Below are positions 1 to 8,119 of a stretch of DNA of 64,000 nucleotides, one piece after another. Each line of letters starts with the position of its first letter. Position 1 is the stretch's first letter. The notes under the pieces were generated by a model. That model was not told the DNA's origin. It made no database searches and was given only the letters and a program-made list of their open reading frames with translations. Both the position numbers and the translations under genes were made by a program. Source of the stretch: Bacteroidota bacterium (GTDB lineage Bacteria; Bacteroidota; Bacteroidia; Chitinophagales; Chitinophagaceae); the NCBI GenBank assembly GCA_947460595.1, contig CANHGS010000013.1:1-64000 (forward strand), given 5' to 3'.

Positions 1-69
1 GAGGGAGCTTTAAAAGCCAGCTATCACCATGCGGCAAAAAAAATTGAGGCTTTTATTAAAAACTATTAA
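1..69 (+). CDS. ECF-type sigma factor, C-terminal end (partial)
   Basis: The window opens inside a coding frame that reads EGALKASYHHAAKKIEAFIK and then NY-stop. This matches the end of the sigma-70 region 4 helix of ECF sigma factors, where a G-x-L-K-x-x-x-x-H-A-x-x-K pattern closes the -35 recognition helix-turn-helix. Only 22 codons are visible, so the subfamily cannot be given. It is followed after 27 bases by a membrane-anchored protein and a small periplasmic protein, the usual arrangement of a sigma factor with its regulators. Confidence 0.72.
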   Translation, partial: EGALKASYHHAAKKIEAFIKNY

Positions 70-96
70 ACCAGACTAATAATAATTGGTCAAAGA

Positions 97-729
97 ATGG
101 CAATGTATTCAAGTAACCCCATCATCCAAGAATTAAAAGAGATAGCACCAGCCTTGGCAAATGCCAGTGTGGAGCTGCCTTTTCAGGCGCCAAAGGGGTA
201 TTTTGAAGCATTAGAACCACTTGCACTAGTGCAGGAGCCCTCTTTTGTGACGGATTCTCAACTACCTTTTCAAGTACCTACGGGTTATTTTGAGGCCCTG
301 CCGGAAACTTTGATGAGTAGGATCAAGTCTCATGAGGAAGCAGCTACTATTTTAGAACTGCCTAAGCTGGATCAGCATCCTACTCCGGTGGTTCAAATGG
401 TCAAGGCGCGTAAATGGATCATGTATGCCGCAGCAGCCATGATCACAGGGATCTTGGTAACGGGTGCCTTTTTGTTCTCAGACAAACCAGTGGATCAAAT
501 GAAACAGCAATACCAGTTGCAAGACTTGGGAGCTGCTTTAGACGCCGTTCCCGATGCTGCTCTAGAACAATACCTAGAAGAAAACCAGACCATTGCTGTA
601 GACGAAGTATTGTCTACACCCAGTCAAAAATTACCAGAACTAGGGGATCATATTCAGAACATCAGCAATGAAAATCTGAATGATTATTTAGAAGAAAACA
701 GTCATTTAGAATCCGGAGTTGCCGAATAA
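97..729 (+). CDS. Single-pass membrane protein, putative anti-sigma partner
   Basis: This 210-residue protein follows the sigma factor by 27 bases. One transmembrane segment lies at about residues 107-127, preceded by a basic KARK stretch, so residues 1-106 should be cytoplasmic and the acidic C-terminus periplasmic. The N-terminal part contains two copies of an LPFQ-x-P-x-GYFEAL motif (residues 27-39 and 56-68). The C-terminal part contains two LEEN-ending repeats. The short x-P-x-GYFE motif is common in Bacteroidota proteins encoded after ECF sigma genes, and binding of the sigma factor is inferred from that position only. There is no zinc-binding HxxxCxxC anti-sigma motif. Two ATGs (97 and 103) are possible starts. 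Confidence 0.6.
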   Translation: MAMYSSNPIIQELKEIAPALANASVELPFQAPKGYFEALEPLALVQEPSFVTDSQLPFQVPTGYFEALPETLMSRIKSHEEAATILELPKLDQHPTPVVQMVKARKWIMYAAAAMITGILVTGAFLFSDKPVDQMKQQYQLQDLGAALDAVPDAALEQYLEENQTIAVDEVLSTPSQKLPELGDHIQNISNENLNDYLEENSHLESGVAE

Positions 730-739
730 AATACGCATC

Positions 740-1153
740 ATGAAAAAGATTTTTACACTTATTTGCTTACTGGCTTTCTTGCAAATCAGCGCCCAAGCAC
801 AACCTGAACGCCCACCTGCAGACAGACCCAATATTCAGGGGTTGAAAATTGCTTTTATTACCAAGCAATTATCCTTAAACTCAGAAGAAGCTCAAAAATT
901 CTGGCCTGTTTATTATGACTTTAGTGATAAAGCTAGAAAAATTAGACGGGATGAAAAAGAGGATGAAATAGCTTTTGAAGAAAAAATGTTGGCCGAGCGC
1001 AAGAAATTCAAAGTAGAAATGAAAAAAATCTTAGGGGCTGATGATAGGGTGAATAAATCCCTGACACTGGACCGTGATTTTAATAATGTGATCAAAAAAG
1101 AATTAGAAGCTAGACGCGATATGCGTTTGCAAAAAGGGTTGAACAAACAATAA
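740..1153 (+). CDS. Small periplasmic protein, Spy/CpxP-like in layout
   Basis: The protein has 137 residues with a clear signal peptide (KK, hydrophobic stretch, SAQAQ cleavage region). The mature part is highly charged and helical, with a W-P-V-Y-Y patch near residue 58 and Lys/Glu-rich helices, resembling the sensor or chaperone proteins that accompany ECF sigma modules in Bacteroidota. I chose the ATG at 740 over an upstream start at 719 because only this start puts the signal peptide at the N-terminus and avoids overlap with the preceding gene. It is the last gene before a strong terminator. The function is inferred from context only. Confidence 0.6.
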   Translation: MKKIFTLICLLAFLQISAQAQPERPPADRPNIQGLKIAFITKQLSLNSEEAQKFWPVYYDFSDKARKIRRDEKEDEIAFEEKMLAERKKFKVEMKKILGADDRVNKSLTLDRDFNNVIKKELEARRDMRLQKGLNKQ

Positions 1154-1176
1154 AAGGGGGGAACTTTTATTGTATT

Positions 1177-1206
1177 AGGCAATACTTAATGGTATTGCCT
1201 TTTTTT
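1177..1206 (+). terminator. Rho-independent terminator of the sigma operon
   Basis: A perfect 9-bp stem (AGGCAATAC / GTATTGCCT) with a 6-base loop is followed by a T run at 1200-1206. It lies 23 bases after the stop at 1153 and points in the plus direction. Confidence 0.85.
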
Positions 1207-1233
1207 ATTGCTAGAACTAGCTGGCATGGGTTC

Positions 1234-1983
1234 TTATCCCACCCGCCAAATGGGCGATTGAATATCGTGGTAGAATAAAAAGGTCCATTGTTTGGCCTGC
1301 CCCTCTACCCACCATCTTTGTCTGAGCTCCATGCATTTCTTACCATCGTAATCATACTTGGCTACAAACCGGCTCTTCATTTGTTGCAATTGTGGGGCCA
1401 CGTCTCCTCCAAAAAAAGCCGTCTCACCTTCCTCATGAATCCAGAATGCTTGGTGATACAAACTATGCCCACCCGTTAATTCAAACTGAATATATTCATC
1501 AATCCAACCCTCGTCTTCATCCAACCAAACCACTTTACTAAACTCCTCCAGTAATTGAAAATCTTCTACAATATAAGAGGCGGTTCCAACTTGCAATGCG
1601 TGGTCAAATTCTCTCCTCTGCACATAGTATTGGGCATAGGGAAAACTGATAAATCTTTCTTCACTATCGCTGCCTTGTATGGTTACGCCACCCGCATGGT
1701 CCTTGTGTAAATGACTCATCAATACCTTTGTCACTTGTGATGGATTGATTCCCACTTTAATCAGGTTGGCGTGCAATTGGGCATTACCCTCTTTGTCTCT
1801 ATAACCCAGTCCGGTATCTAATAAAATCACGTCTCTAGCAGTGACTACCACAAAGGGTTGAATCTCTACCAATAAACTGCCCAAGGGGCGACTGTTCAAT
1901 GTTTCTGTGTCAACATCAAAGGGTACAAACAGTTTGGTCTTATCAATGGTAAAGGATCCTTCTGAAAGTGGAATAATTTGCAT
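1234..1983 (-). CDS. MBL-fold metallo-hydrolase
   Basis: This 249-residue protein has no signal peptide. The metal-binding signature is LMSHLHKDHAGG (an HxHxDH motif), followed downstream by GGHSLYHQ and by FFGGDVAPQ, which supply the later His and Asp ligands of the metallo-beta-lactamase fold. The family cleaves esters, lactones or phosphoesters, and the substrate here cannot be told. It lies 16 bases after rodA on the same strand, so it is probably the last gene of the mre-mrd-rod transcript, although a role in shape is not implied. Confidence 0.82.
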   Translation of the reverse strand: MQIIPLSEGSFTIDKTKLFVPFDVDTETLNSRPLGSLLVEIQPFVVVTARDVILLDTGLGYRDKEGNAQLHANLIKVGINPSQVTKVLMSHLHKDHAGGVTIQGSDSEERFISFPYAQYYVQRREFDHALQVGTASYIVEDFQLLEEFSKVVWLDEDEGWIDEYIQFELTGGHSLYHQAFWIHEEGETAFFGGDVAPQLQQMKSRFVAKYDYDGKKCMELRQRWWVEGQAKQWTFLFYHDIQSPIWRVG

Positions 1984-1999
1984 AAGCCCTATTTATCAA

Positions 2000-3346
2000 T
2001 TAGCGTAAAACCATTTGTCTGTCTGCGTCTAAACGCAAGAGAATAAAAATTAAAACAGTGAAGGTGAGTAGGGATGATCCTCCATAACTAATCAGTGGAA
2101 GCGCAATCCCAATAATGGGGAATAGTCCAATAGTCATACACACATTCACGGCTATGTGAAAGAACATGACGCTGGCTACACTATAGGCGTAGACCCTACT
2201 AAACGTACTTCTTTGTCTTTCTGCAATCACCGTTATGCGAATGAGTAAGAATAAATAGAGCAGCAAAAAAATGGCACAACCCACAAAACCAAATGCTTCT
2301 CCAAGTGAGGTGAAAATAAAGTCTGAGTGTTGCTCGGGTACATATTTGCCCCTAGTCTGTGTACCCTTTAAAAATCCCCTTCCCCAGAATCCACCAGAAC
2401 CAATGGCAATCTTGCTTTGACGCACATTATAGTCATCTGGTTTAAAGGTTTTGGCACCAGGCGTAGCCGATTCTGTTTTGTTGTGTTTATTCTGGCTACA
2501 GTCATAATCCTTACCCACGGCTGAATAAATACGCTGACTTTGATAACACTCAAATACATTGTTAAAAATATAGGGTACAGCAAAACGCTGCACACCCACA
2601 CAGACCGCCCATGTGGCAATGATAATCAGTAAGAGTTTGCTATTTCTTTTGATTTGTCTTCTGGTAAAATAAATAATTAGTAGTGCTATTACTGTGAGCG
2701 TGATGGCCAGAATATTGGGGTCAACAATCAGTGTGGCTACCACTAATGCGCCAAACGATAAACCGGTTACCAAGATGCCTGCGGGTAAACCCTCACGATA
2801 CATGGCAATAAAAAAACTGAGGTATACTAGGGCCAATCCTGTCTCGTGCTGTAGTCTAGATAGAACGGCTGGTAATAACACAATACCACCAGCTATCAAC
2901 TGTGATTTGAGTTTGGAAAAGTCTGTGTTCTGCATGCTTAGGTATTTGGCCAAGGCCAAAGCCACAAAGATTTTACAGAGTTCGGCGGGTTGTAGGTTAA
3001 AGCCCCCACCCATGGCAATCCAGGATTTTGAGCCCTTAATATCTTTACCTATGACAAAAGTAGCTAGCATTAATAAGATCCCAAATGCATACGTTAGGTT
3101 GGCAAATGCGGTAAAGAGTTTGCTATCAGCCATGAGAATAAATGCGGCTACCAGGGTACAGAATCCGGCAAAAATTAATTGCTTACTGTAATTGCTTTTT
3201 CCACCTAAGAATAATTGCAACCAATTGGATCCGCTTCGGTACTCAACCATGAAAATGCAAAGAATGCCAATGGCTACCAAGATGGCGTAGAGGGCCACTA
3301 CGGTCCAGTCAACTCCTTTGGATACAGAACTATTTCTACTACTCAT
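2000..3346 (-). CDS. rodA: Rod-shape SEDS peptidoglycan polymerase RodA
   Basis: The protein has 448 residues of the SEDS family (FtsW/RodA/SpoVE), with about ten hydrophobic segments. The characteristic pieces are KSWIAMGGGFNLQPAEL, the loop ending RGKYVPEQHSDFIFTSLGE, and the C-terminal GIALPLISYGGSSLLT. RodA polymerises lipid II into glycan strands and works with the class B transpeptidase PBP2, whose gene stops one base before this ATG. It is longer than enterobacterial RodA (about 370 residues) because of a Cys- and Lys-containing loop (FECYQSQRIY...) before the catalytic loop. I take it as RodA rather than FtsW from the mre context. Confidence 0.93.
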   Translation of the reverse strand: MSSRNSSVSKGVDWTVVALYAILVAIGILCIFMVEYRSGSNWLQLFLGGKSNYSKQLIFAGFCTLVAAFILMADSKLFTAFANLTYAFGILLMLATFVIGKDIKGSKSWIAMGGGFNLQPAELCKIFVALALAKYLSMQNTDFSKLKSQLIAGGIVLLPAVLSRLQHETGLALVYLSFFIAMYREGLPAGILVTGLSFGALVVATLIVDPNILAITLTVIALLIIYFTRRQIKRNSKLLLIIIATWAVCVGVQRFAVPYIFNNVFECYQSQRIYSAVGKDYDCSQNKHNKTESATPGAKTFKPDDYNVRQSKIAIGSGGFWGRGFLKGTQTRGKYVPEQHSDFIFTSLGEAFGFVGCAIFLLLYLFLLIRITVIAERQRSTFSRVYAYSVASVMFFHIAVNVCMTIGLFPIIGIALPLISYGGSSLLTFTVLIFILLRLDADRQMVLR

Positions 3347-3347
3347 G

Positions 3348-5480
3348 TTAGGCCTTTGATTTTTTTACTTTAAACCTGTCATCTGCGTGAAGGAATAAAG
3401 CGATATTACCCTTGAGGGGTTTCTTAGAATCTTTTTCCTTGTTGGGTATTTCCTTACTCGGTGCTATTTCTAATTGTTCTTCCGTTAGTCTTTTATTGAT
3501 TCCTGGATTCTTGTCTACATTCTTGTCTGAATTCTCTTCTTCCTCATTCATTTCAGCTGCTTTGTTGGCTGCCTCCAATGCTAGTCTTGCTTGCCGTTGA
3601 TTGTCTTTTCGCACATACCATTCTTTAATAGCAGCGGGTACAAGATCCGTATTAGAAATTCTTTCTACCTCTGCTAATCTATCAGTAGCAATGGTATCGT
3701 TCAAATATTTTTCCATCATGAACGCGCCAATGGGGCCCGCCCAAGTAGAACCATAACCTGCGTTCTCCACAATCACCGCCACGGCAATGGTTGGATTGTC
3801 TTTTGGTGCAAAGCAAACAAATAGTGAGTGGTTTTTTCCGTGTGGGTTTTGTGCCGTTCCTGTTTTGGCGCAGTATTCCACGCCTGGTACTTTAATGGCT
3901 GCTGCTGTTCCGTACACCGTTACATCATGCATGCCATCATGAACCGCGCGGAATACCGTATCTGACGCATGGGTAACCACGTGTTTCTTTCGATACTTGT
4001 CTAAGAATACTTTGTCTTCTGCTTCCTCGTGTTCAATGCTATCTACAAAATGCGGTGTATAATAAGAACCCTTGTTGGCAATAACGCACATCATATTGGC
4101 TAGTTGCATGGGCGTGGCCGTCATCTTATCCTGACCAATACCCAAGGTTAAAATGGTACAGCTATTCCACCTATTTTTTCCATAAGCCCGATTATAGACC
4201 GCGGTATCAGGTACACTGGCTCTGTCTTCCGAGGGCAGATCCACGTCTAGTTTGGTACCCATACCAAAGGCATTCATGTATTCCTTCCATTTTAAATAAC
4301 CCGTGGTTGAATTTTTGTATTCCTGATTGTCAATGGCTTTTCTAAATACATCAGAAAAATAAGAGTTGCAAGAATTGGCTAATGCCAAGCGCAGATTCCC
4401 TGCGTGTCCTGCATTTTTGTGTTCGCATTTTACCACTACGCCACAATTGGTGTATGATCCATAGCAAGAAACGCCATAACTAGGTGTAATCAAACCCTCA
4501 TCCAATGCAATTACAGCGCCAAGTGGTTTAAAGGTAGATCCCGGAGGATATTGACCCTTGATGGCTCGGTTGAACATGGGGCGCGCGGTGTCAAGCAACA
4601 TCCTGCCTAGGTTCTTTCTTCGCGCGGACCCTGTGAGATCATTGGGGTTGTAGTTGGGGCTGGATACCATGGCAATAATTCCCCCGGTTTTGGGATTAAT
4701 GGCTACCGCCGAACCAATCTTATTGGCCAATAATTTTTCTGCCAATTGCTGTACTTCTACGTCTACGCTGGTATACAAATTTCTACCCGCTACCGCTGTG
4801 GTATCAAACAACCCATTTTCATAAGGTCCTTGAATACGGCTTTTATTGTCCCTGATATAGCGCTTGATACCCCGCACGCCCATCAATACTTTTTCATAAG
4901 TACGCTCTAGTCCATTCATGCCCGCATAGTCGCCCATTTCATAGCCTTCTTCACGGTGCTTTCTCAAAAAGCCTGTATCTACTTCCGCAATATATCCTAA
5001 TACCTGTGCGCCGGTATTATAGGGATAGGTTCTAACAGATCTATCAATTAAATTAAAGCCAGGGAACTTGTACATGTTCTCATAGAGCTTGGCAAACAAT
5101 TCCTGTGAAAGCAAAGCTTCAAACACCGATGGTTTTACACTGGTATTCTTGAATACAATTTCGCGCATGCGCTTCTTATATTCTACCGTATCAATATTTA
5201 ATAGTTGACAAAGCGCCAAAGTATCTGTAGCCTTAGATTCTACGGGTGTTACCACTAAGTCATAGCTAATGGTATTCTCCAACATAGCCCTACGCTTACG
5301 GTCAAAGATGATGCCCCTATCTGGATAAATGATTTTTCTATAAATGGCATTATTCTCTGCGGCCAATTTGTATTTGGCGGAAAATACTTGCAGGTTAATC
5401 AACTGTATTAGAATGATGATAAATACGGCTCCAAAGATGATTTGCACCACCCGGCCCCTGCTTTGATTGAATACCGACAT
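3348..5480 (-). CDS. mrdA: Penicillin-binding protein 2, elongation transpeptidase
   Basis: The protein has 710 residues. It carries one N-terminal membrane anchor (about residues 10-33), a dimerisation domain with PDRGIIFDRK, and a transpeptidase domain. The three catalytic motifs are visible: STFK (S315, K318), SCN (S370-N372) and KTGTA (K539). PBP2 cross-links peptidoglycan made by RodA during cell elongation. About 80 residues after the enzymatic domain are rich in Lys, Glu and Asn and look disordered. mreD lies 29 bases upstream and rodA one base downstream, so translation of mrdA and rodA is probably coupled. Confidence 0.95.
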   Translation of the reverse strand: MSVFNQSRGRVVQIIFGAVFIIILIQLINLQVFSAKYKLAAENNAIYRKIIYPDRGIIFDRKRRAMLENTISYDLVVTPVESKATDTLALCQLLNIDTVEYKKRMREIVFKNTSVKPSVFEALLSQELFAKLYENMYKFPGFNLIDRSVRTYPYNTGAQVLGYIAEVDTGFLRKHREEGYEMGDYAGMNGLERTYEKVLMGVRGIKRYIRDNKSRIQGPYENGLFDTTAVAGRNLYTSVDVEVQQLAEKLLANKIGSAVAINPKTGGIIAMVSSPNYNPNDLTGSARRKNLGRMLLDTARPMFNRAIKGQYPPGSTFKPLGAVIALDEGLITPSYGVSCYGSYTNCGVVVKCEHKNAGHAGNLRLALANSCNSYFSDVFRKAIDNQEYKNSTTGYLKWKEYMNAFGMGTKLDVDLPSEDRASVPDTAVYNRAYGKNRWNSCTILTLGIGQDKMTATPMQLANMMCVIANKGSYYTPHFVDSIEHEEAEDKVFLDKYRKKHVVTHASDTVFRAVHDGMHDVTVYGTAAAIKVPGVEYCAKTGTAQNPHGKNHSLFVCFAPKDNPTIAVAVIVENAGYGSTWAGPIGAFMMEKYLNDTIATDRLAEVERISNTDLVPAAIKEWYVRKDNQRQARLALEAANKAAEMNEEEENSDKNVDKNPGINKRLTEEQLEIAPSKEIPNKEKDSKKPLKGNIALFLHADDRFKVKKSKA

Positions 5481-5509
5481 AGAGAAATATTATACAATTA
5501 GGTAGATAG

Positions 5510-6043
5510 CTATGCTTTGTTGGTTCGGAACTTAGCCTTTCTGAAAAACAACATTTCCGCAATAAAAATCAACAATAGGCTCACAGCTGTTGTAGCAGCT
5601 ACTTTGCCTAAGAAATACACAAAATTTCCAAATTGCAACCATTCTATTAATACCAACAAGAAATGATGGATAAAAGTTAGAAGGACTACATACAAACTAT
5701 AAGGGGCCCAACCCATACTCTTGATACTTGGTTCCAAATAACTGTGTTCTGTAGTGTCTTGTGGAATTAGTAAGTTGAGTAAGAAAGGGCGTAGATAAGC
5801 AATCAACACACAGGGAGCTGCGTGTAAGCCAGCAGCGCCTGTAAAATAATCTAGTGTAAGACCAAAGGCAAAACTGATTAACAACAGCACAAAACGGTTG
5901 GTATTAAAGGGTAGCCAAAGAATGTAGAGAAAATAAATATAGGGTATGATAAACTGGTGCAGGGGCGGAACCTCATTGAGGATGAACACCTGAAACAAAA
6001 TGAATAGGGCAAACCGGACTATATGTTTAATGAGGTCACTCAT
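5510..6043 (-). CDS. mreD: Rod shape-determining membrane protein MreD
   Basis: The protein has 177 residues and five to six hydrophobic segments with short loops, the normal size and topology of MreD, which links the MreB-MreC scaffold to the synthesis enzymes. Sequence conservation in this family is low, so the call rests on topology and on its place between mreC and mrdA. Its ATG overlaps the mreC stop as ATGA, which points to translational coupling. Confidence 0.88.
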   Translation of the reverse strand: MSDLIKHIVRFALFILFQVFILNEVPPLHQFIIPYIYFLYILWLPFNTNRFVLLLISFAFGLTLDYFTGAAGLHAAPCVLIAYLRPFLLNLLIPQDTTEHSYLEPSIKSMGWAPYSLYVVLLTFIHHFLLVLIEWLQFGNFVYFLGKVAATTAVSLLLIFIAEMLFFRKAKFRTNKA

Positions 6044-6891
6044 GGATTCTTTTCTGTACTGTTTTCAATGTTCATTTGTTCTGCGTATCCAGCATTGTTA
6101 ACTAAGTACACATATTGTAAGGCAAAGAAATTAGTAGCCGTTTTAACTTTTAGCGTAAAGAAATTACTGGAGGCATCTGCCACTATGCTATAAACAGTTC
6201 CAACCATTAAATGCGATGGAAAATTAGCACTATAGGTGCTGGTCAAAACAGTATCGCCTTTAATGACTCTGGAACTCTTTGGAATATTTTTCAAAATCAA
6301 ATAAGAGGGGTCAGCGCCGTCCCATTCAATGCTTCCTGCATTATTGTCTTTTTTGAGCATGGCACTTACCCTGCTGCTACGGTGTAATAAACTCATGACT
6401 TTTGCATTGTTATCGCTCACTGCCACTACCACCCCCACAATGCCAGTAGAACCCATTACTGCCATTCCTTTCTTAACGCCTTGCAAACTACCCCTTTCAA
6501 GGGTCAAATAATTATTTTGAAGGGTCAGGGTATTGCCAATCACTTTGGCTGGCATAACGGTGTATTTGCGGCTACGCCCCAAACTATCTTTCATCAAAGA
6601 GTCCACCAATTGTTTGGTGGTACTGTCTGGTGACTGAAAGTTGCTAGGAACTAGGTTACGCAAACGAGCATTTTCTTCTACCAATTGTTGGTTGGTTTCT
6701 TTTAGTGAAAAATAATAGCGCCAGTTATTGTATTGCTTATTGAATTTACCAGTAGACTCTTCGGCCATTTCTGAGAAGAAAACTTGGTGGGTTTTGCTGC
6801 TATTGCTCAACAGTAAAATGCACACAATTTCTAGGATCAGAAATCCAAGGAAATTGAAATTGCGTTGTATAAATAGGAATATGTTTTTCAC
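6040..6891 (-). CDS. mreC: Rod shape-determining protein MreC
   Basis: The protein has 283 residues, with an N-terminal membrane anchor (about residues 12-30), a helical coiled-coil stretch (about residues 45-80, NWRYYFSLKETNQQLVEENARLR) and a C-terminal beta-rich MreC core containing GTTGIVG-like turns (GSTGIVGVVVAVS). It is a periplasmic scaffold joining MreB to PBP2 and RodA. The start codon is GTG (no ATG fits before the anchor), and the gene follows mreB after 69 bases. Confidence 0.92.
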   Translation of the reverse strand: MKNIFLFIQRNFNFLGFLILEIVCILLLSNSSKTHQVFFSEMAEESTGKFNKQYNNWRYYFSLKETNQQLVEENARLRNLVPSNFQSPDSTTKQLVDSLMKDSLGRSRKYTVMPAKVIGNTLTLQNNYLTLERGSLQGVKKGMAVMGSTGIVGVVVAVSDNNAKVMSLLHRSSRVSAMLKKDNNAGSIEWDGADPSYLILKNIPKSSRVIKGDTVLTSTYSANFPSHLMVGTVYSIVADASSNFFTLKVKTATNFFALQYVYLVNNAGYAEQMNIENSTEKNP

Positions 6892-6960
6892 AGCGGTATT
6901 TCGGGCCAGTTATAGTTACCTGAAACGTAATAATTAACCGGCTATTGCGTTTAAACCAAT

Positions 6961-7986
6961 TTATCTCATGATAAATGGAAAGCGCTGATAATTCTTCAAT
7001 GCCAAACCGGTACCACGTACCACACTTTTCAATGGATCATCGGCAATATGAACGGGCAATTTAATTTTGGCACTTAAGCGTTTATCCAACCCGCGCAAAA
7101 GAGCTCCACCACCAGTTAGGTACAAACCTCTGCGATAAATATCGGCAGCCAACTCTGGAGGAGTAGTTTCCAATGCCTTTAAGATGGCTTCTTCTATTTT
7201 GAAAATACTTTTGTCAAGGGCTTCGGCAATTTCTTGGTAGCTCACCATAATCTGCTTAGGAATTCCAGTTACCAGGTCACGTCCATTTACAGGCATATCA
7301 TCTGGTGGGTTATCCAAATCCTTCATAGCTGCACCCACAGTAATCTTGATTTGTTCTGCAGTACGCTCACCAATTAAAAGGCTATGGTATCTACGCAGAG
7401 CTTCCATAATATCAGCGGTAAATTCATCGCCTGCAATACGGATACTTTGGTCACAAACAATCCCTGCCAGGGCAATCACCGTAATACCAGTAGTACCACC
7501 ACCTATATCAATAATCATATTACCAACCGGTTCTTCTACGTCTATTCCAATACCCAGAGCAGCAGCCATGGGTTCGTGTATCATGTATACTTCTTTAGCA
7601 CCTGCTTGCTCAGCACTATCGCGAACCGCACGTTTTTCTACTTCCGTGATAGAAGAAGGAATACAGATGACCATTCGCCAGCTAGGAGGAAACAAAGGTT
7701 TTTTGGGATAGATCATTTTGATCAATTCCCTAATCATCAGTTCCGCCGCGTTAAAGTCTGCAATTACCCCGTCTTTCAAAGGACGTACGGTACGGATACT
7801 TTCGTGGGTTTTTTCGTGCATCAATAAGGCACGTTTACCAACAGCCAAAACTTCCTTTGGATTGTTGCGGTTTAGGGCCACAATAGACGGCTCGTTCACC
7901 ACCACTTCGTCGTTATGGATAATTAGGGTGTTGGCGGTTCCTAAGTCTATGGCAATCTCTTGAGTAAAAAAGCTAAACAATCCCAT
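6961..7986 (-). CDS. mreB: Actin-like cell shape protein MreB
   Basis: The protein has 341 residues of the MreB/actin superfamily. It contains the phosphate-1 loop IDLGTANTLI near the N-terminus, the second phosphate loop IDIGGGTTGITV, and the adenosine motif LTGGGALLRGLD near the C-terminus. MreB filaments under the inner membrane direct elongation. It is the first gene of a minus-strand operon that runs mreB-mreC-mreD-mrdA-rodA and then the MBL hydrolase, and it has its own candidate promoter. Confidence 0.97.
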   Translation of the reverse strand: MGLFSFFTQEIAIDLGTANTLIIHNDEVVVNEPSIVALNRNNPKEVLAVGKRALLMHEKTHESIRTVRPLKDGVIADFNAAELMIRELIKMIYPKKPLFPPSWRMVICIPSSITEVEKRAVRDSAEQAGAKEVYMIHEPMAAALGIGIDVEEPVGNMIIDIGGGTTGITVIALAGIVCDQSIRIAGDEFTADIMEALRRYHSLLIGERTAEQIKITVGAAMKDLDNPPDDMPVNGRDLVTGIPKQIMVSYQEIAEALDKSIFKIEEAILKALETTPPELAADIYRRGLYLTGGGALLRGLDKRLSAKIKLPVHIADDPLKSVVRGTGLALKNYQRFPFIMR

Positions 7987-8001
7987 TGTATATAGTTAGT
8001 T

Positions 8002-8009
8002 CGAATATA
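8002..8009 (-). promoter_or_regulatory. Candidate -7 box for the mre operon
   Basis: The minus strand reads TATATTCG, one base from the Bacteroidota -7 consensus TAnnTTTG, 15 bases before the mreB ATG. No well-spaced TTG -33 element is seen. Confidence 0.35.
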
Positions 8010-8062
8010 ATAAATAAATGCAAGCAAAGGTGTCTTAAATAAATGGAATTAACAAAGCGGAA

Positions 8063-8083
8063 ATCCCTGATTTTACAAGGGAT
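8063..8083 (-). terminator. Weak hairpin after purD
   Basis: ATCCCT and AGGGAT form a perfect 6-bp stem with a 9-base loop, 36 bases after the purD stop on the minus strand. Only a broken T stretch (TTCCGCTTTG) follows, so termination here is uncertain. Confidence 0.4.
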
Positions 8084-8119
8084 GTGTGGTTATTAACAAG
8101 CCATACTGATTAATGTGGA

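Noticed and set aside
719..739. Longer start for the small periplasmic protein (position 719)
   Set aside because: It would overlap the previous gene and push the signal peptide away from the N-terminus, whereas the ATG at 740 gives a normal signal peptide.
914..1182. Open frame on the minus strand under the periplasmic protein gene
   Set aside because: It is a low-complexity Lys/Ser/Phe-rich shadow of a Lys/Glu-rich gene and has no family or own context.
7384..7827. 147-codon plus-strand frame over mreB
   Set aside because: It is antisense to a strongly conserved gene and its product is rich in Asn, Thr, His and Phe without a domain, typical of a shadow frame.
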